The notes under the pieces are model-generated. The model saw only the letters and a list, made by a program, of their open reading frames with translations, was not told the DNA's origin and ran no database searches. 64,000 bases of DNA. Origin: Dendrolimus kikuchii (taxonomy: Eukaryota; Arthropoda; Insecta; Lepidoptera; Lasiocampidae). Positions 10,141 to 21,344 of the stretch are shown piece after piece. Position numbers and translations under genes: made by a program. Each line of letters opens with the position of its first letter. Within the stretch, counting starts at the first letter, position 1. The DNA lies in NCBI GenBank assembly GCA_019925095.2, contig CM034406.1, forward strand, positions 19,434,888 to 19,498,887, in the 5' to 3' direction.

Positions 10141-12392
10141 CTTCTTCCGCCGCCGCATGCCCTCCCCTAGCCGACGTGGTAAAGGGACGGGGCTACGTGG
10201 CGGAAACTATCGGGGAGATTGTGGTCCTTGGGGGTTACTTCTCCCCGAACCGAAGGCTCGCCGATTTCGAAGGTTGGATAGAGGAAGTGGGCACAGTGGT
10301 GGCCCGCAGCCGACCTCGGCCCGTGCTCGTGCTAGGGGACCTCAATGCAAAATCCGTGGCTTGGGGATCTCCGCGTACGTGCGCGCGTGGCGAGGCGCTC
10401 GAAGAATGGGTCATCGAAAAGGGTCTCGTAGTTCTCAATCGGGGCTCCGTACATACGTGTGTGCGCCAGCAGGGCGGCTCAATTGTTGACGTCTCGTTTG
10501 CTAGCCCTGAATTGGCGCGCCGTGTGCAGGACTGGAGGGTCGTCACGGGCGTGGAGACGCTCTCCGATCATCGATATATTCGGTTCAGCGTCTCCGCCCG
10601 AAATCCGGACCCGCCGTCCCGAGAGCCCCCGGTAGGAGACTGTCCGCGCTGGGCATTGAAAAAGTTGAATCGGGAGGCATTCAAAGAGGCCCTGATCGTC
10701 GCCACCTGGGCATCAGGGCCCGAGGTGAACCCTCCCGACGTAAATGTTGAGCAGGAGGCAGAAAACCTACGGTCGCTCGTCACAGGCGTCTGCGATGCGG
10801 CGATGCCGAGGAGGGGTCGATTCCGGCCCTTCCGAAAGGTGTACTGGTGGAGCCCTGTACTCGAGGGGCTAAGGCGCGCGTGCAATTCCGCGCACCGCCA
10901 GTACACCCGACACAGACGACGGCTACGCCGCGCAGCAGACGCAGCGGCCGTAGAGGCTCAGCTGTACGAGGGGTACAGAAGCGCCAGGAAGAACCTGCGC
11001 GTCGCGATTCGCGATGCGAAGAACGCGGCCTGGGGGGAGCTCTTGGAAAGCCTAAACCAAGACCCTTGGGGGCGTCCTTTCAAGATGGCACGGAACAAGC
11101 TCCGTGCCTGGGCGCCCCCGCTAACCGAGTCTCTCCCCAGGAACGTTGTACGTGACGTGGTTGGCGCTCTGTTCCCTGCACGGGCTGAGCACGTGCCTCC
11201 TGCAATGGCCCCGCCAGAGGCGGAGCCCAGCGCGGATAGAGACCCTGTGCCCACCGTGGACCGGGTAGAGTTGGGGGTGGCTATGCTACGGCTAAAGGCC
11301 AAGAACGCCGCCCCCGGCCTCGACGGCATTCCAGGGCGTGCGTGGGTTTTGTCCTACGACGCCCTCGAGCCCCGACTGATGAGGCTTTTCGGCGCATGTC
11401 TGGAGCAGGGCCAGTTCCCGCAACTGTGGAAGACCGGAAAACTGGTCCTGCTGCGTAAGGAGGGGCGCCCTGCGGACTCACCGTCCGCCTACCGGCCCAT
11501 TGTGTTGCTGGACGAGGTCGGCAAGCTCTTCGAGCGTATCATCGTCGACCGCCTCGTCCAGCACCTATCGACGACGGGGCCGGATCTGGCGGACAACCAG
11601 TTCGGTTTCCGCACAGGGTGCTCCACGATCGACGCCGTCATGCGCCTGAGAGGCCTGGCGGAGGAAGCAGTTGCCCAGGGCGAGGTATTACTGGCGGTGT
11701 CCCTAGACATCGCCAACGCTTTTAATTCCTTGCCCTGGCCGTGCATCATGGAGGCACTCCGGTATTTCGGGGTGCCGTCCTACCTCCGCCATATAGTCGG
11801 GGACTATCTGAATGAACGAGCCGTCATTTACCCGGTCCACGAGGGATGGAATCGGCGAGCCATGGTGTGCGGTGTTCCACAGGGGTCGGTTCTTGGTCCC
11901 CTCCTGTGGAACATCGCATACGACTGGACGTTACGCAGCAGGGTCCTCCCCGGCGTCAGCATCATATGTTATGCGGATGATACGCTGATCGCAGCGCGAG
12001 GGAGGACCCACAGGCAGGCGTGCCTTCTAGGCACGGCTGGGGTGTCCTTAGTAGTAGGCAGGATCCGGCGTCTTGGACTGGAGGTGGCGCTTCAGAAGAC
12101 CGAGGCCGTGTTCTTCCACGGTCCTCGGAACCGTCCACCTCCAGACACCGCTATTATAGTAGGAGGCATCCGCATCGGCATCGGGGAGACCATGAAATAC
12201 CTTGGATTGGTCCTCGATAGCCGGTGGGATTTTTCGGCACATTTTCGACAGCTGCTCCCCAGACTCAAGGGAGCAGCGGGTGCGCTGTCGCGCTTGCTCC
12301 CCAATGTCGGGGGGCCGAACGCCGAAAACTCTTCGAAGGCATCGTACGGTCGATGGCCCTCTATGGGGCCCCTGTATGGGCGGATCGCCTGA
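10137..12392 (+). pseudogene. ORF2 part 1: endonuclease and reverse transcriptase
   Basis: The frame opens at 10137 after an in-frame stop, so the N-terminal half of the apurinic-like endonuclease is missing. Remaining endonuclease motifs are VLVLGDLNAKS and LSDHRYI. The reverse transcriptase follows with AAPGLDGIPG, FGFRTGCSTID, VSLDIANAFNSLPW, GVPQGSVLGPLLWN and the catalytic YADDT (about residue 599 counted from 10176). These order and motif choices fit the R1 clade of insects (R1/TRAS/SART relatives). Near 12320-12330 the frame shifts: after LLPNVGGPNAE it reads nonsense to a stop at 12392, while the conserved continuation lies in the overlapping frame. One missing base explains it. The copy could therefore not make intact ORF2. 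Confidence 0.93.
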
Positions 12393-13126
12393 CGGCCAAA
12401 AACGCTCCGTTGTTGCGTCAAGCACAGCGCATAATGGCCGTCAGGGCGATAAGGGGATACCGTACGGTGTCCTTTGAAGTGGCCTCGCTACTCGCCGGAT
12501 CCCTCCCATGGGACCTGGAAGCCAGGGTCTTGGCGTCACTGTATGTGTGGCGCAAAGAGGCCCTGGCCAGGGGCACCAGACCCGCGCCTCGCGAAATCGA
12601 GGCGTGCAGGTCGGAGCTCCGCCAGGTCGCCGTGGGAGTCTGGGAAGATCGCCTCAGACGCCCCAGCGCGGGCCCCGCCACCATCGAGGCGGTGAGGCCC
12701 GTCCTGCGAAACTGGATTGGACGAAATCACGGCACCCTGACGTTCCGGCTGACGCAGGTCCTCTCGGGGCACGGCTGCTTCGGGAGGTACCTGTGTCGCC
12801 TCGGCCGCGAGCCAACGTCAGGGTGCCATCACTGCGACACAGGCGACGAGGATACGGCGCTGCATACCCTGCAGGAATGTCCTGCATGGATGGAGCAGCG
12901 CCGAGAGCTCGTCGCCTTCACCGGAATGGACCTTTCGCTCCCGGCCGTGGTTCGCACCATGGTCGGGAGCCGCACCGGATGGGACGCCGTCTCCTCCTTC
13001 TGCGAGCACGTCATGTTTGCGAAGGAGGAGGCGGAGCGGGAGCGTGAGCGTACGTCTTTGCTCCGCTCCCGCCAAAGGAGGACGCGCCGACGCCGGAGGT
13101 CCGAGCTCGACCTTCGGCCACCGTAA
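12320..13126 (+). pseudogene. ORF2 part 2: RT thumb and CCHC C-terminus
   Basis: In the shifted frame the protein resumes as RRKLFEGIVRSMALYGAPVW, the conserved region after the RT of R1-type elements, and continues about 265 codons. It ends with a CCHC knuckle (CHHCDTGDEDTALHTLQEC) followed by a highly basic tail (RSRQRRTRRRRRSE) and a TAA at 13124-13126. In the family the knuckle binds nucleic acid during target-primed reverse transcription. The upstream part of this frame (from 12224) is out-of-frame translation and not real protein. Confidence 0.9.
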
Positions 13127-13524
13127 GCGGGCGGCGCGGGTGGGGCCCCTTGGGGTATAGGGGTTCTCACTCACCCGCACATGCCGTCGAGATGAGAGCG
13201 CGAGTGTTCCGCGCGCGCTCATCTCTCTTCCCGTGGGGCGCGTTACAGACCGCCCCACGCACGGAATTGACTAAGAAGTAGCCGGGGGACACGTCCCCTG
13301 GCATAGGAAGAGGCCCAGTGAGGGGGGCCCACGCCTGCCAGGGCACTGCGGAGTCGGGCAGCTCATTTACCCGTAGCCCTGGCATAAGGCGCAGGACGGA
13401 ACACCCAGGGGTTTTAGTGGGTATCCCTAACTGGGGAGTGGCAATAGCGTGGCACCGGTTCTGACCGGGCACGCTAGTGCCACCCCCGATCTGGCGAATC
13501 CCACACACTCACACGGGTCGCGAA
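13127..13524 (+). mobile_element. R1-like LINE 3' UTR
   Basis: GC-rich, non-coding. Nearly the same sequence recurs at 48700-49115, including gtggggccccttgggg, cgcgcgctcatctctc and gggttttagtgggtatcc. Confidence 0.9.
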
Positions 13525-14283
13525 CGGTACAGGAAACAATCTATCGTTGAGATAAAACCTATAAACGCATTTATGGTCCTGCAGACTGGTCACACTACCT
13601 TTAGTTTTCAGTCTAGATTTAGTTGAATGGCATTCAAAATAGTTATTTTGTCTAAATTCTTTTATCTGTCTGACATTATCTTCTTTATCTAAGTCTAAGC
13701 CATTACTTGAATCAGAATCGGTGTAAATTTCGAAAATATCTTCAGTTTTAAATTTCATTTCTGAATCTTCTTTGATGGTGTCTAAAGGGGTTTTTTTCAA
13801 ATGATCATTGTTTTCAATGATCGAGTTGGTAGAATAGTTGAAATTTTCATTCTTGTAGTACTGTTGTATAGATTTTCTGCGATCGTTTTTTGCTATTTTA
13901 CTGTTAATGCTGTTTATTAATGTTGGTATGTGGAAATCAGGAGCATCAATTATATTTGTGGAACTATCATCATTATGGTGCTTCAGATAATCACCACAAT
14001 TCTTACAATAATCATCGGATGCATCGTCTTTAATTCTTGGGAAACTTACCTCAGATTTTGTGGTTTTCTTGGGTTTGACTAAATGTTTTTCGGTTTTATT
14101 AATAACACCAGCGGAGCAGCTTTTTCCGTCATGAAAATTTTTGGAAATTTTCCTGGAGATTAAAATTCTTTTTGGTATTACAGTTTTTGTAAACGTCTTT
14201 CCATTAATGGATGAGCAGTGCTTAGAGTGTTTGGACAGACGTTCATTAGGATTTATTTGAGGATTCTTCAAAGTTTTAGACAT
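13525..14283 (-). CDS. Host-like exon, Lys/Asn/Ser-rich protein of unknown function
   Basis: An uninterrupted reverse frame of about 250 codons in AT-rich DNA, far longer than expected by chance. An upstream in-frame ATG (14352) exists, but the ATG at 14283 sits in a better insect context (ttaaaATG) and starts MSKTLKNPQINP. The product is basic at first (many K/N/S), has a possible C-x2-C pair (DDYCKNCGDYLKHH), then an acidic segment (EIYTDSDSSNGLDLDKED), and ends YRFYLNDRLFPVP before running into LINE sequence. The last codons of the open frame (FATRVSVWDSPDRGWH) are antisense R1-like 3' end, so the true continuation is lost, spliced out or interrupted. A GTGAGT lies just inside the LINE on this strand and could act as a donor. 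No family recognised. Confidence 0.55.
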
Positions 14284-14830
14284 TTTAATCGCAAAAAATA
14301 AGTGTTTGTTTATATTGACGTTACCATGGTTACGCAACCATTTCAATATCATAAAAAAGTTATTTAAATGAGTTTATATTTTATAAATAAGTTTTATTTA
14401 TTTATTCTTCTTTAGTGTTAATATTAACTCAAAATGATGATGTTTTGGAAATATAACGATTGTGCAGTTTTAATTTTCTAATACTACTGCCATCTATTAT
14501 CTAATAGTAGTAAATAAAAATTACAAAATGTATTATATAGATGGAAGTAGTAGTTTTATTAAGTAAAATTAGAAATATTATATATTTAGGTTATAGGGAC
14601 GAACATGGCGTTTTTTTGGATAAACACTTTAGTAAAAATGTAAAATATTTTTTTTTAATTTTCTTTATTTTAAACGCTGCTGCACCAACAATAGCAAAGT
14701 ATAATAATAATGGTTATGACGGGTCGTAACTGGAATATATAACCCGTTCATTTATAAAATATTTAATTTAGTATATAATATTTACATAGTCCAAAGAAAT
14801 TACGTCTAATATATAATTGGATTTAAAAGG

Positions 14831-14834
<4 letters not shown>
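14284..14834. other. No gene recognised; possible 5' flank of the 14283 ORF
   Basis: Very AT-rich with no conserved motif. The short frame at 14541-14729 shows no features of a gene. Confidence 0.4.

Positions 14835-14911
<77 letters not shown>
14835..14911. repeat. (TA)n microsatellite
   Basis: Uninterrupted ta repeats; the Tyr-Ile frame through it is an artefact. Confidence 0.97.
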
Positions 14912-14916
<5 letters not shown>

Positions 14917-14970
14917 TACCACTTTTTCTCTGATAATCTGTTGTCATGACAGTTGTCAAATCCCAAATAG

Positions 14971-15300
14971 GAGTTTTTGGCGGGAACTGAAAGGAGATGT
15001 TATGCTGTGCAGTTTTATTTTCTAAAAATGTGTAAAATTACTCTAAAATGAACAATAGTTGTAGGATATTGATAGTTTTTGAGTAGTAATTATGTGTTTA
15101 GTGAGAAATGTGAACTGTATAGTCACATAGTGGCCTTTTGAGTTGTCACAAGAACTCCGTTGAATGGCACCAGTTGATAACCTACAGTTCAGCTGTGCTA
15201 CACATAGGCTTATGAAAATGAAGAAACTATATTGTAAACTAAGATCTGGCTTAAAGGCCTAGCTGCCAAGCCATAAACTTAAATAAATAATAATAATAAT
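14971..15300 (+). mobile_element. SINE-like family C, extended tail variant
   Basis: Head ggagtttttggcggg. After gaactccgttgaatgg the copy carries an extra ~80 bp (ccagttgataacctacag ... actaagatctgg) before the ggcttaaaggcctagctgcc tail and (TAAATAATAA) end. Shares this extension with 30607 and 49638. Confidence 0.88.
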
Positions 15301-16261
15301 CAAATCCCAAATACATGAAATCTGGCCTGCCGGCCAGTAGGCGAAACTTTGTTTCGCCACTGTTACAAGGAATAAGATACTTCTATAAATTTCTCCTTTA
15401 GTTAGAACAAGTTATATTTTACAAGGGCATCCCGAAATTTCTAGTTCCAAACACATTACCAAAGTTTGACCACGGAATGGTCGGAAACAGATTTATTGGA
15501 TAAGTTATGAAACTTGTTATTGTGTTTTGATTCTAGAGAAATCATTATTGCTGCTCTGTGGTATAGGCCAAAGAGTGTAAGGTTTTGGTAAAATATTCTG
15601 GCTTAAAGGCCTAGTTACCAATTCATAAACATAAAAAAATATAAAATTTTCTTTTGCATGTGTGGTTTCGCATTGTTTATTTATTTAGCTAGGACAAGAT
15701 ATTTTTGATCATTAGGATTTTGTAGCTTGGTCACCGGTACGGCGTCATGGATGTATACAATAGTAGGGCAAGTAACAAAGTTGAAATCAAACCTCCAAAA
15801 AAATCATGTTAACAATAAGGTCTGTGCAGACGAGCAATAATCCTCTGGGTACTTTTTGTCTGTCAAAATACTCGTGAAATAATTTTATTAATTTAGTTTT
15901 AATACTTACTTTATTTACGCAATTTAAAACAATATTTAAAAAAAAACCCTAAAAGTAATGACTATATATTATAGATTACTTACATGTTTACAAATAAAAA
16001 CTTGTGTGTGTCAGTTCCGACTTACGACTGTAGTTTACGCCTTAAACATTAAAAAATGTGCTCGGTGACAGCGGCCGAATGCGGCCGAATAAGTGTGAGT
16101 ATAAGAAAAATATAACGAAAAACAGATAACTATTTAGCCAGTAGAAAATACACTGTATATAAACACAAAACACACTCAAATATATTAATTAAAAAAAAAT
16201 AACAGAGCACCTTATATATATATATATATATAATATAAATAATAGTAAGCTGCTATATTTC
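15301..16261. other. No gene recognised; isolated family C tail
   Basis: At 15597-15645 only the SINE tail (ctggcttaaaggcctag, A-rich end) is present without head or body. A 10-bp tandem gcggccgaat x2 lies near 16069-16092 and a short (TA)n near 16212. Nothing else recognised. Confidence 0.5.
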
Positions 16262-16330
16262 ATTTTAGAAAGAAGAAAGAAACAAAAAAATATTTACTTA
16301 GGACAAGATACAAAAAGTCTTACATGATTG
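16262..16330 (-). mobile_element. LINE 3' end fragment (family G-like)
   Basis: agaaagaagaaagaaac tail followed by ttaggacaagatacaaaaag, the same wording as the minus-strand copy at 61571. Confidence 0.5.
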
Positions 16331-16397
16331 ATGATTTTGGTAAATTAGTTATGTGATATAAATTACATTCACTTATTGTATTTTAGTAATTTACAAA

Positions 16398-16860
16398 TCT
16401 AATATATAAAATTCTCATGTCACAGTGTTAGTTACCATACTCCTCCGAAACGGCTTGACCGATTCTCATGAAATTTTGTGTGCAATTATTTTATTTTTAG
16501 ATTTTCTTTTTATTTTTTTTAAGGATACAGCATTAAAAAATACATACAACCTTAAATTTTCACCCCTCTACGATCAACCCCTATGTTTTATTTGTTAATT
16601 ATAAACTTAAATTTGTTGGCAAGATTTTTAATCTTATTTTGTCATGACTTTAGATTCGCAATTAGAACCGGTAGGTGGCGCTGAGATCGGGTTCTGGAAT
16701 CCTCCTAATCACCTGTAGCGATTTCGGTGATTTTGTTTTTGTGTGTTTGAGTGGGTACCGGGATGGTTTAGATTCGCAATTAGAACCGGTACGCGGCTCT
16801 GGGATCGGGTTCTATAATTTTATTTTTTAAAGGCAGGACAACGTCTGCCGGGGCCGCTAG
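16398..16860 (+). mobile_element. Non-autonomous Helitron
   Basis: Starts TCTAATATATAAAATTCTC after an A and ends ...GGGGCCGCTAG before a T, the Helitron TC...CTRR structure inserted between A and T. A short hairpin (ggcag/ctgcc) precedes the end. Internally it has about 1.5 units of the 118-bp repeat (reverse sense). No coding region. The next bases (16861-16890) restart the same 5' end, a second truncated copy. Confidence 0.85.
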
Positions 16861-16890
16861 TAATATATAAAATTCTCGTGTCACGATTTG

Positions 16891-17384
16891 TATCTGTTAG
16901 TGTAGTTTGTACTAAGAAGGGATTAGAAAATATATATTAGCTTCTGTAAAGTACTCATTGTAACTTTTCATTACCCTGTTGATTGAGGCAGTTGATCTAG
17001 GAAGCTATACGAACCGAAGGAAGTGCGACTTTATCCATAAAAGTTGTAATAATCATAACAAATATGCCGCAATGAATGGCCGATTGGCGACGCCCGCCGA
17101 TGCTTGCTCATTGATCAAAATCTTCACGATCTATAGAGGTCGTGTCCTACTCATACAACCGTGGGTTTGGAATATTGGGGAATTCTTATTACATTTTATA
17201 ATTTTTTAAATATAAGATATTATTCAAAACCGGCTGGACCGGTGCTATATCGCGCTCTCTTAGAATAGCGCTGGGTAATGCTTAGTCTTAAGGCTCCTCT
17301 TTTTTTTTTATATATATAATATTAATATGTGTTATTATTTAATATCTATTTTTTATTCATTTTAGGTAAATATTTTTTTATTTT
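16891..17384. other. No gene recognised
   Basis: AT-rich; no convincing ORF or repeat apart from the Helitron stub at its left edge. Confidence 0.45.
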
Positions 17385-17689
17385 TATTGCAGGAGTTCAG
17401 CAGACAGGCAGACGGCCCACTTGGTGGAAAGCGGTTACCATCGCCTATGGACATTTGCAACACCAAAGGTGCTATAAATGCGCTGCTGCTCTCTTAAAGG
17501 AGACTGGAACCTGGTCATTAATGCCGGAACACAACACAAGGTTGTTATGGCGGCATACTCTAGACCAGGGGTGGTCGCCATCCAGTCGAGCAAATACTCT
17601 ACCACCTGGCTGTGGGTTGTTTAGTCGCCTCTTACGACAGGCCGCCGGGCCGCAGGAAATTGTATTCTTTCTCCGTTCCTGCACGCATA
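17385..17689 (-). mobile_element. SINE-like element family B, full length
   Basis: Reverse copy from tttattgcaggagttcag to ccgttcctgcac. Its head end forms a perfect inverted repeat with a head fragment immediately to the right. Confidence 0.92.
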
Positions 17690-17717
17690 AGTGCAGGAAC
17701 GGAGAAAGAATACAATT
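17658..17717. repeat. Perfect 27-bp inverted repeat, 6-bp loop
   Basis: Left arm 17658-17684 and right arm 17691-17717 are exact reverse complements round gcataa. Each arm is the first 27 bp or so of the family B element, so two heads are joined head to head. Confidence 0.95.
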
Positions 17718-17782
17718 CTTGCCGCTAAATACTGAAAGCGGGGTATTAACGAAATAACTTTTTGTTGGTAATTACTGATTAA

Positions 17783-18165
17783 TCTTCTTCTTCTTCTTCA
17801 GCCACTCTCAGTCCACTGCTGGACGTAGGCCTCCCCAAGTACGCACCACATATCCCGGTCTCCCGTCTTCCTCATCCAGCCTCTGCCGGCGATCTTGCGC
17901 AGGTCGTCAGTTCATCAGGCTGGCGGGCGTCCTACGCTACGTTTGCCGAGACGTGGTCTCCACTCCAGGACTCGTTTGCTCCATCGGCCGTCGGTCCTGC
18001 GACAGACGTGACCGGCCCACTGCCTCTTCAACTTGCTAATTTTGCGAGCTATGTCAGTTACCTTCGTTCTTTTACGGATGTAAACACCTAACATAGCTCA
18101 CTCCATAGCCCGTTGAGCGACTTTGATTTGTAGACCAGTCCCGCTGTCAGTGTCCATGTCTGATT
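17783..18165 (-). pseudogene. RTE-like LINE, RT C-terminal fragment (diverged)
   Basis: Reverse strand reads QRAMERAMLGV, KISKLKRQWAGHVCRRTDGR, VLEWRPRLGKRSVGRPP and GEAYVQQWTESG, the well-known C-terminus of lepidopteran endonuclease-reverse transcriptase elements. A stop falls inside (PPA-stop) and an indel is likely. Ends in a (GAA)n-type tail at the left. Confidence 0.85.
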
Positions 18166-18225
18166 AATAATTTACTAAAAATATATATATACAGACGGAC
18201 AGAGTGTTTAAATTTAAATTTTATC

Positions 18226-18530
18226 CGTGCAGGAACGGAGAAAGAATACAATTTCCTGCGTTGGGGCGGCCTGTCGTAAGAGGCGACTTAACAACCCACA
18301 GCCAGGTGGTAGGGCATTTGCCCGACTGGATGGCTACCCCCCCTGGTTTAAAGTATGTCGCTATAACAACCTTGAGTTGTATTCCGGCATTAGTGACCAG
18401 GTTCCAGTCTCCCTTAAGAGAGCAGCAGCGCATTTGTAGCAACTTTGGTGTTGCAAATGTCCATAGGCGATGGTAACCGCTTTCCATCAAGTGGGCCGTC
18501 GGCCTGTCTGCTGATCTCCTGCAATAAAAA
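18226..18530 (+). mobile_element. SINE-like element family B, full length
   Basis: ccgtgcaggaacggag head to tcctgcaataaaaaaa end. Confidence 0.93.
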
Positions 18531-18589
18531 AAATCTCAAAAAAAAATGCTTAAAAATGATATACGTCGCCTACTATTTAAAAAAATAAA

Positions 18590-19010
18590 TTATTGACACT
18601 GCCATGTTTATATATAAAAGTGATAGCAATTTTTGTTAAACAAAATCCAGAACTGTTTAAAATAAATCAAGACCAACGTGAGAGGATACTGAGTAATCAA
18701 ATAAACAATAGAGTAGTAGTACCTCTATGCAACCTATCTCTACAAAAAAATGCATTAATATATAATAAACTTCCTGAGATATTATTATACAATGAATGAT
18801 TTTTTGAATAACAATAATAATATTTTCTTAAGTTTTCGCTTTATTTTTTGCTTTTTTTTATTTGATTTTATTTTTCCTTCCACCCATTTTAATATTATAT
18901 AAAATTATTAGAGCTAGGCATGTTTGATGAAGAGTTTCTTGCGCCGCTTCTTCTCTTCAAGCCATAACATGTTGCGAAGCGGTAGTAAATTAGATTAGGC
19001 TCCCATAGAG
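18590..19010 (+). pseudogene. LINE C-terminal and 3' UTR fragment
   Basis: Forward frame ending at 18799 reads QNPELFKINQ...NRVVVPLCNLSLQKNALIYNKLPEIL, the ALxYNKLP block found near the C-terminus of several LINE ORF2 proteins. Downstream non-coding sequence includes tttcttgcgccgcttcttc, a phrase of insect LINE 3' UTRs. Confidence 0.55.
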
Positions 19011-19060
19011 TAAATAATAACCATAAACAAAATTAAAATTAAATAATTAAAATTAACAAG

Positions 19061-19215
19061 TTGACGGTAGGCTAAATAAAACTTTAACTATACTCGTTGA
19101 TACTTGACATTTTTGTCTTCCGTGATCACGGCCACTGAAAAGTGGCCGAAACGTCGGAAAAATCAAAATCAAATAAAATTACCGCGCTTAAAACCGTTAA
19201 AACGTAGTTTTATTA
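19061..19215 (+). mobile_element. Family H element, right arm only
   Basis: Shares ggccactgaaaagtggccg, accgcgcttaaaaccg and cgtagttttattatg with the fold-back copy at 51303-51625. Only one arm is present. Confidence 0.7.
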
Positions 19216-19600
19216 TGACAATAATATAATTAAACACAACTGACTTAAAAATTATAATTTAGTAAATAAAATGATATATAATACAATATTAATTTTACTA
19301 TATTTGCAATTGCACGCCTAATAGGTAAATAACACGTGAAACTGTAAATGTCCTAACATCTATAATGTGTACCATATTGTTAGACAAATAAATAAATTGA
19401 TTGATTTATTATAAATCATCATGATATGATCCGTAACTTGGTATTTTTCGTAATTTTTATAGATCATTATTTTAAGTTAAGACCAAAATCTACCAAATTA
19501 TTGACATGATTACTCCTTCAATTTTTATCAAAACAAGATAAGAAATAATAAAATAATCTTTACAAGAGAGAGATAAATAATTTGTTGTTTTTTAAATACT
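19216..19600. other. No gene recognised
   Basis: AT-rich, no ORF. Confidence 0.45.
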
Positions 19601-19612
19601 ACTTTATTTTAT

Positions 19613-19797
19613 GATCAAATTGATCTTGTACTAGCAGAAGGTGATGTCAGGAGCCTTAAGAACAGACGAGCTTGCATGACAAGAGTTATGAATGTCAAAG
19701 AGGCAAGTGAGGTGTGTAAGAATAAGCCTAAATGTCACTCTGTTGTCCGTGCCTACCCCGCAAGGGAACTGGCGTGAAGTTATGTATGTATGTATGT
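19613..19797 (+). mobile_element. RTE-clade LINE copy 4 with 12-bp target duplication
   Basis: RT C-terminus then gcgtgaagttatgtatg tail. Flanked by actttattttat at 19601-19612 and 19798-19809. Confidence 0.92.
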
Positions 19798-19809
19798 ACT
19801 TTATTTTAT

Positions 19810-20098
19810 TAACTGCGTGGAATCACTATGGAATCTCCGCTATATCAAATTCAGTACAGAAAAATAATCAAGGACGTTGGCGTTGCTACAAGCCTTAAAC
19901 TCATCGTTTTTCGAGCCGTGAGTGAAAGTTCCGATGGCATACTTCTTCACCCCCAATCCCAAAGTATTTCAGCTGTCAACTACCCTATTGCTCTTTGTTG
20001 AACTAACAGAAAAATCGATTTCTATGTTGTGAAAAGTTATAAAGCCAAGAGTGTGTTATATGTTGCATTTATCAGATCTTACTTTAAACTTTCTTCTA
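19810..20098. other. No gene recognised
   Basis: No feature seen. Confidence 0.4.
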
Positions 20099-20416
20099 TC
20101 CGTGCAGGAACGGAGAAAGAATACAATTTCCTGCGGCCGGGCGGCCTGTCGTAAGAGGCGACAAAACAACCCACAGCCAGGTGGTAGGGCATTTGCCCGA
20201 CTGGATGGCTACCACCCCTGGTCTAAAGTATGTCGCCATAACAACCTTGAGTTGTGTTCCGGCATTAGTGACCAGGTTCCAGTCTCCCATAAGAGAGCAG
20301 CAGCGCATTTGTAGCACCTTTGGTGTTGCAAATGTCCATAGGCGATGGTAACTGCTTTCCATCAAGTGGGCCGTTTGCCTGTCTGCTGAACCCCTGCAAT
20401 AAAAAAAAAAAAAAAC
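20099..20416 (+). mobile_element. SINE-like element family B, full length
   Basis: Complete unit ending in a long A tail (cctgcaataaaaaaaaaa). Confidence 0.94.
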
Positions 20417-20430
20417 TATAAATAATAATA

Positions 20431-20646
20431 AATAAAATTACTTTTTAACGGTTTTAAGCGCGGTATCCTTATCTGCCAACACCGTCTAAATTTGAACCAC
20501 GTAGATAGAGCTATCGAGACGCAAAACAATGAAATACAGGTACCTAATACTATCGACACAAGATTTCCAAAACTACATTGATATTGTTAACAAGAGCAAA
20601 GGTCAAATAATACCGCGCTTAAAACTGTTAAAACATACTTTTATTA
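20431..20646. mobile_element. Family H fold-back element, small copy
   Basis: Left aacggttttaagcgcggta and right taccgcgcttaaaactgtt are inverted. The interior (~130 bp) is unrelated to the copy at 51303. Confidence 0.65.
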
Positions 20647-20650
20647 TGCA

Positions 20651-20890
20651 CTAGCTGTGCCCGCGACGTCGTCCGGGTGGAATTTCTTTTCAAAACCCCC
20701 CGATTTTGAAACATTCTTCATTGGTGCTCCGCTCCTATTGGTCTTAGTGTAATGATATATAGCCTATAGCATTCCTCGATAAATGGGCTATCTAACACTG
20801 AAAGAATTTTTCAAATCAGACCAATAGTTCCTGAGTTTAGCGCGTTCAATCAAACAAACAAACTCTTCAGCTTTATAATATTAGTATAGA
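20651..20890 (-). mobile_element. Non-autonomous Helitron
   Basis: Reverse element: ctag (20651) with gctgtgcccgcgacg at the 3' end, ttagtataga at the 5' end, between A (20650) and T (20891). Same family as 31104, 52518, 59495 and 61143. Confidence 0.85.
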
Positions 20891-20917
20891 TAAAAGTAAA
20901 AATAAAATTGTACACCT

Positions 20918-21066
20918 ACATACATACATAACTTCACGCCAGTTCCCTTGCGGGGTAGGCACGAACAACAGAGCGCCATTTAGGCTTATTCTTAGACACC
21001 TCACTTGCTTCTTTGACATTCATAACTCTTGTCATGCACGCTCGTCTGTTCTTAAGGCTCCTGACA
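20918..21066 (-). mobile_element. RTE-clade LINE copy 5
   Basis: (TACA)n tail and 3' end only, about 150 bp. Confidence 0.9.
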
Positions 21067-21344
21067 AATAAAATTGTTTACTGAGTTAAATATAATTATT
21101 ATTACTCAAACTAGATCGACCTGTATCTTGGGACCTCCTTCCTAATTGGTACAATTCTCTTCGTAAAATTACAATAATTACTCGTAAGTTGGCGTGTGTA
21201 TGTATTTGTTTATATAAAATAGTTGTATTAATAAAGTATAAAATAATAGTACATAAATTTATAAAATTTATATCATTTTGAAAAAAAAAGTAAACTTGTA
21301 ACTAATTATATTAACTGTAAGTAATTGTCCTAATTAAATCAATA

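Larger units (their letters stand above)
10141..13524 (+). mobile_element. R1-clade non-LTR retrotransposon, 5'-truncated
   Basis: GC-rich 3.4-kb block in AT-rich DNA. It holds a partial endonuclease, reverse transcriptase and CCHC knuckle, then about 400 bp of 3' UTR. The 3' UTR is shared with a second copy at 48653-49210, but this copy stops at 13524 (after gtcgcgaa), lacking the last ~70 bp and polyA tail present there. No target-site duplication found. Truncated at both ends. Confidence 0.92.

Noticed and set aside
10118..10546. Overlapping frames on both strands in the R1-like LINE
   Set aside because: GC-rich DNA gives long shadow frames; only the frame with endonuclease and RT motifs is real.
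12224..12320. N-terminal part of the downstream R1-like frame
   Set aside because: It is out-of-frame translation upstream of the frameshift; the homologous protein begins near 12325.
14768..14959. 63-codon Tyr-Ile repeat frame
   Set aside because: Simple translation of a (TA)n microsatellite.
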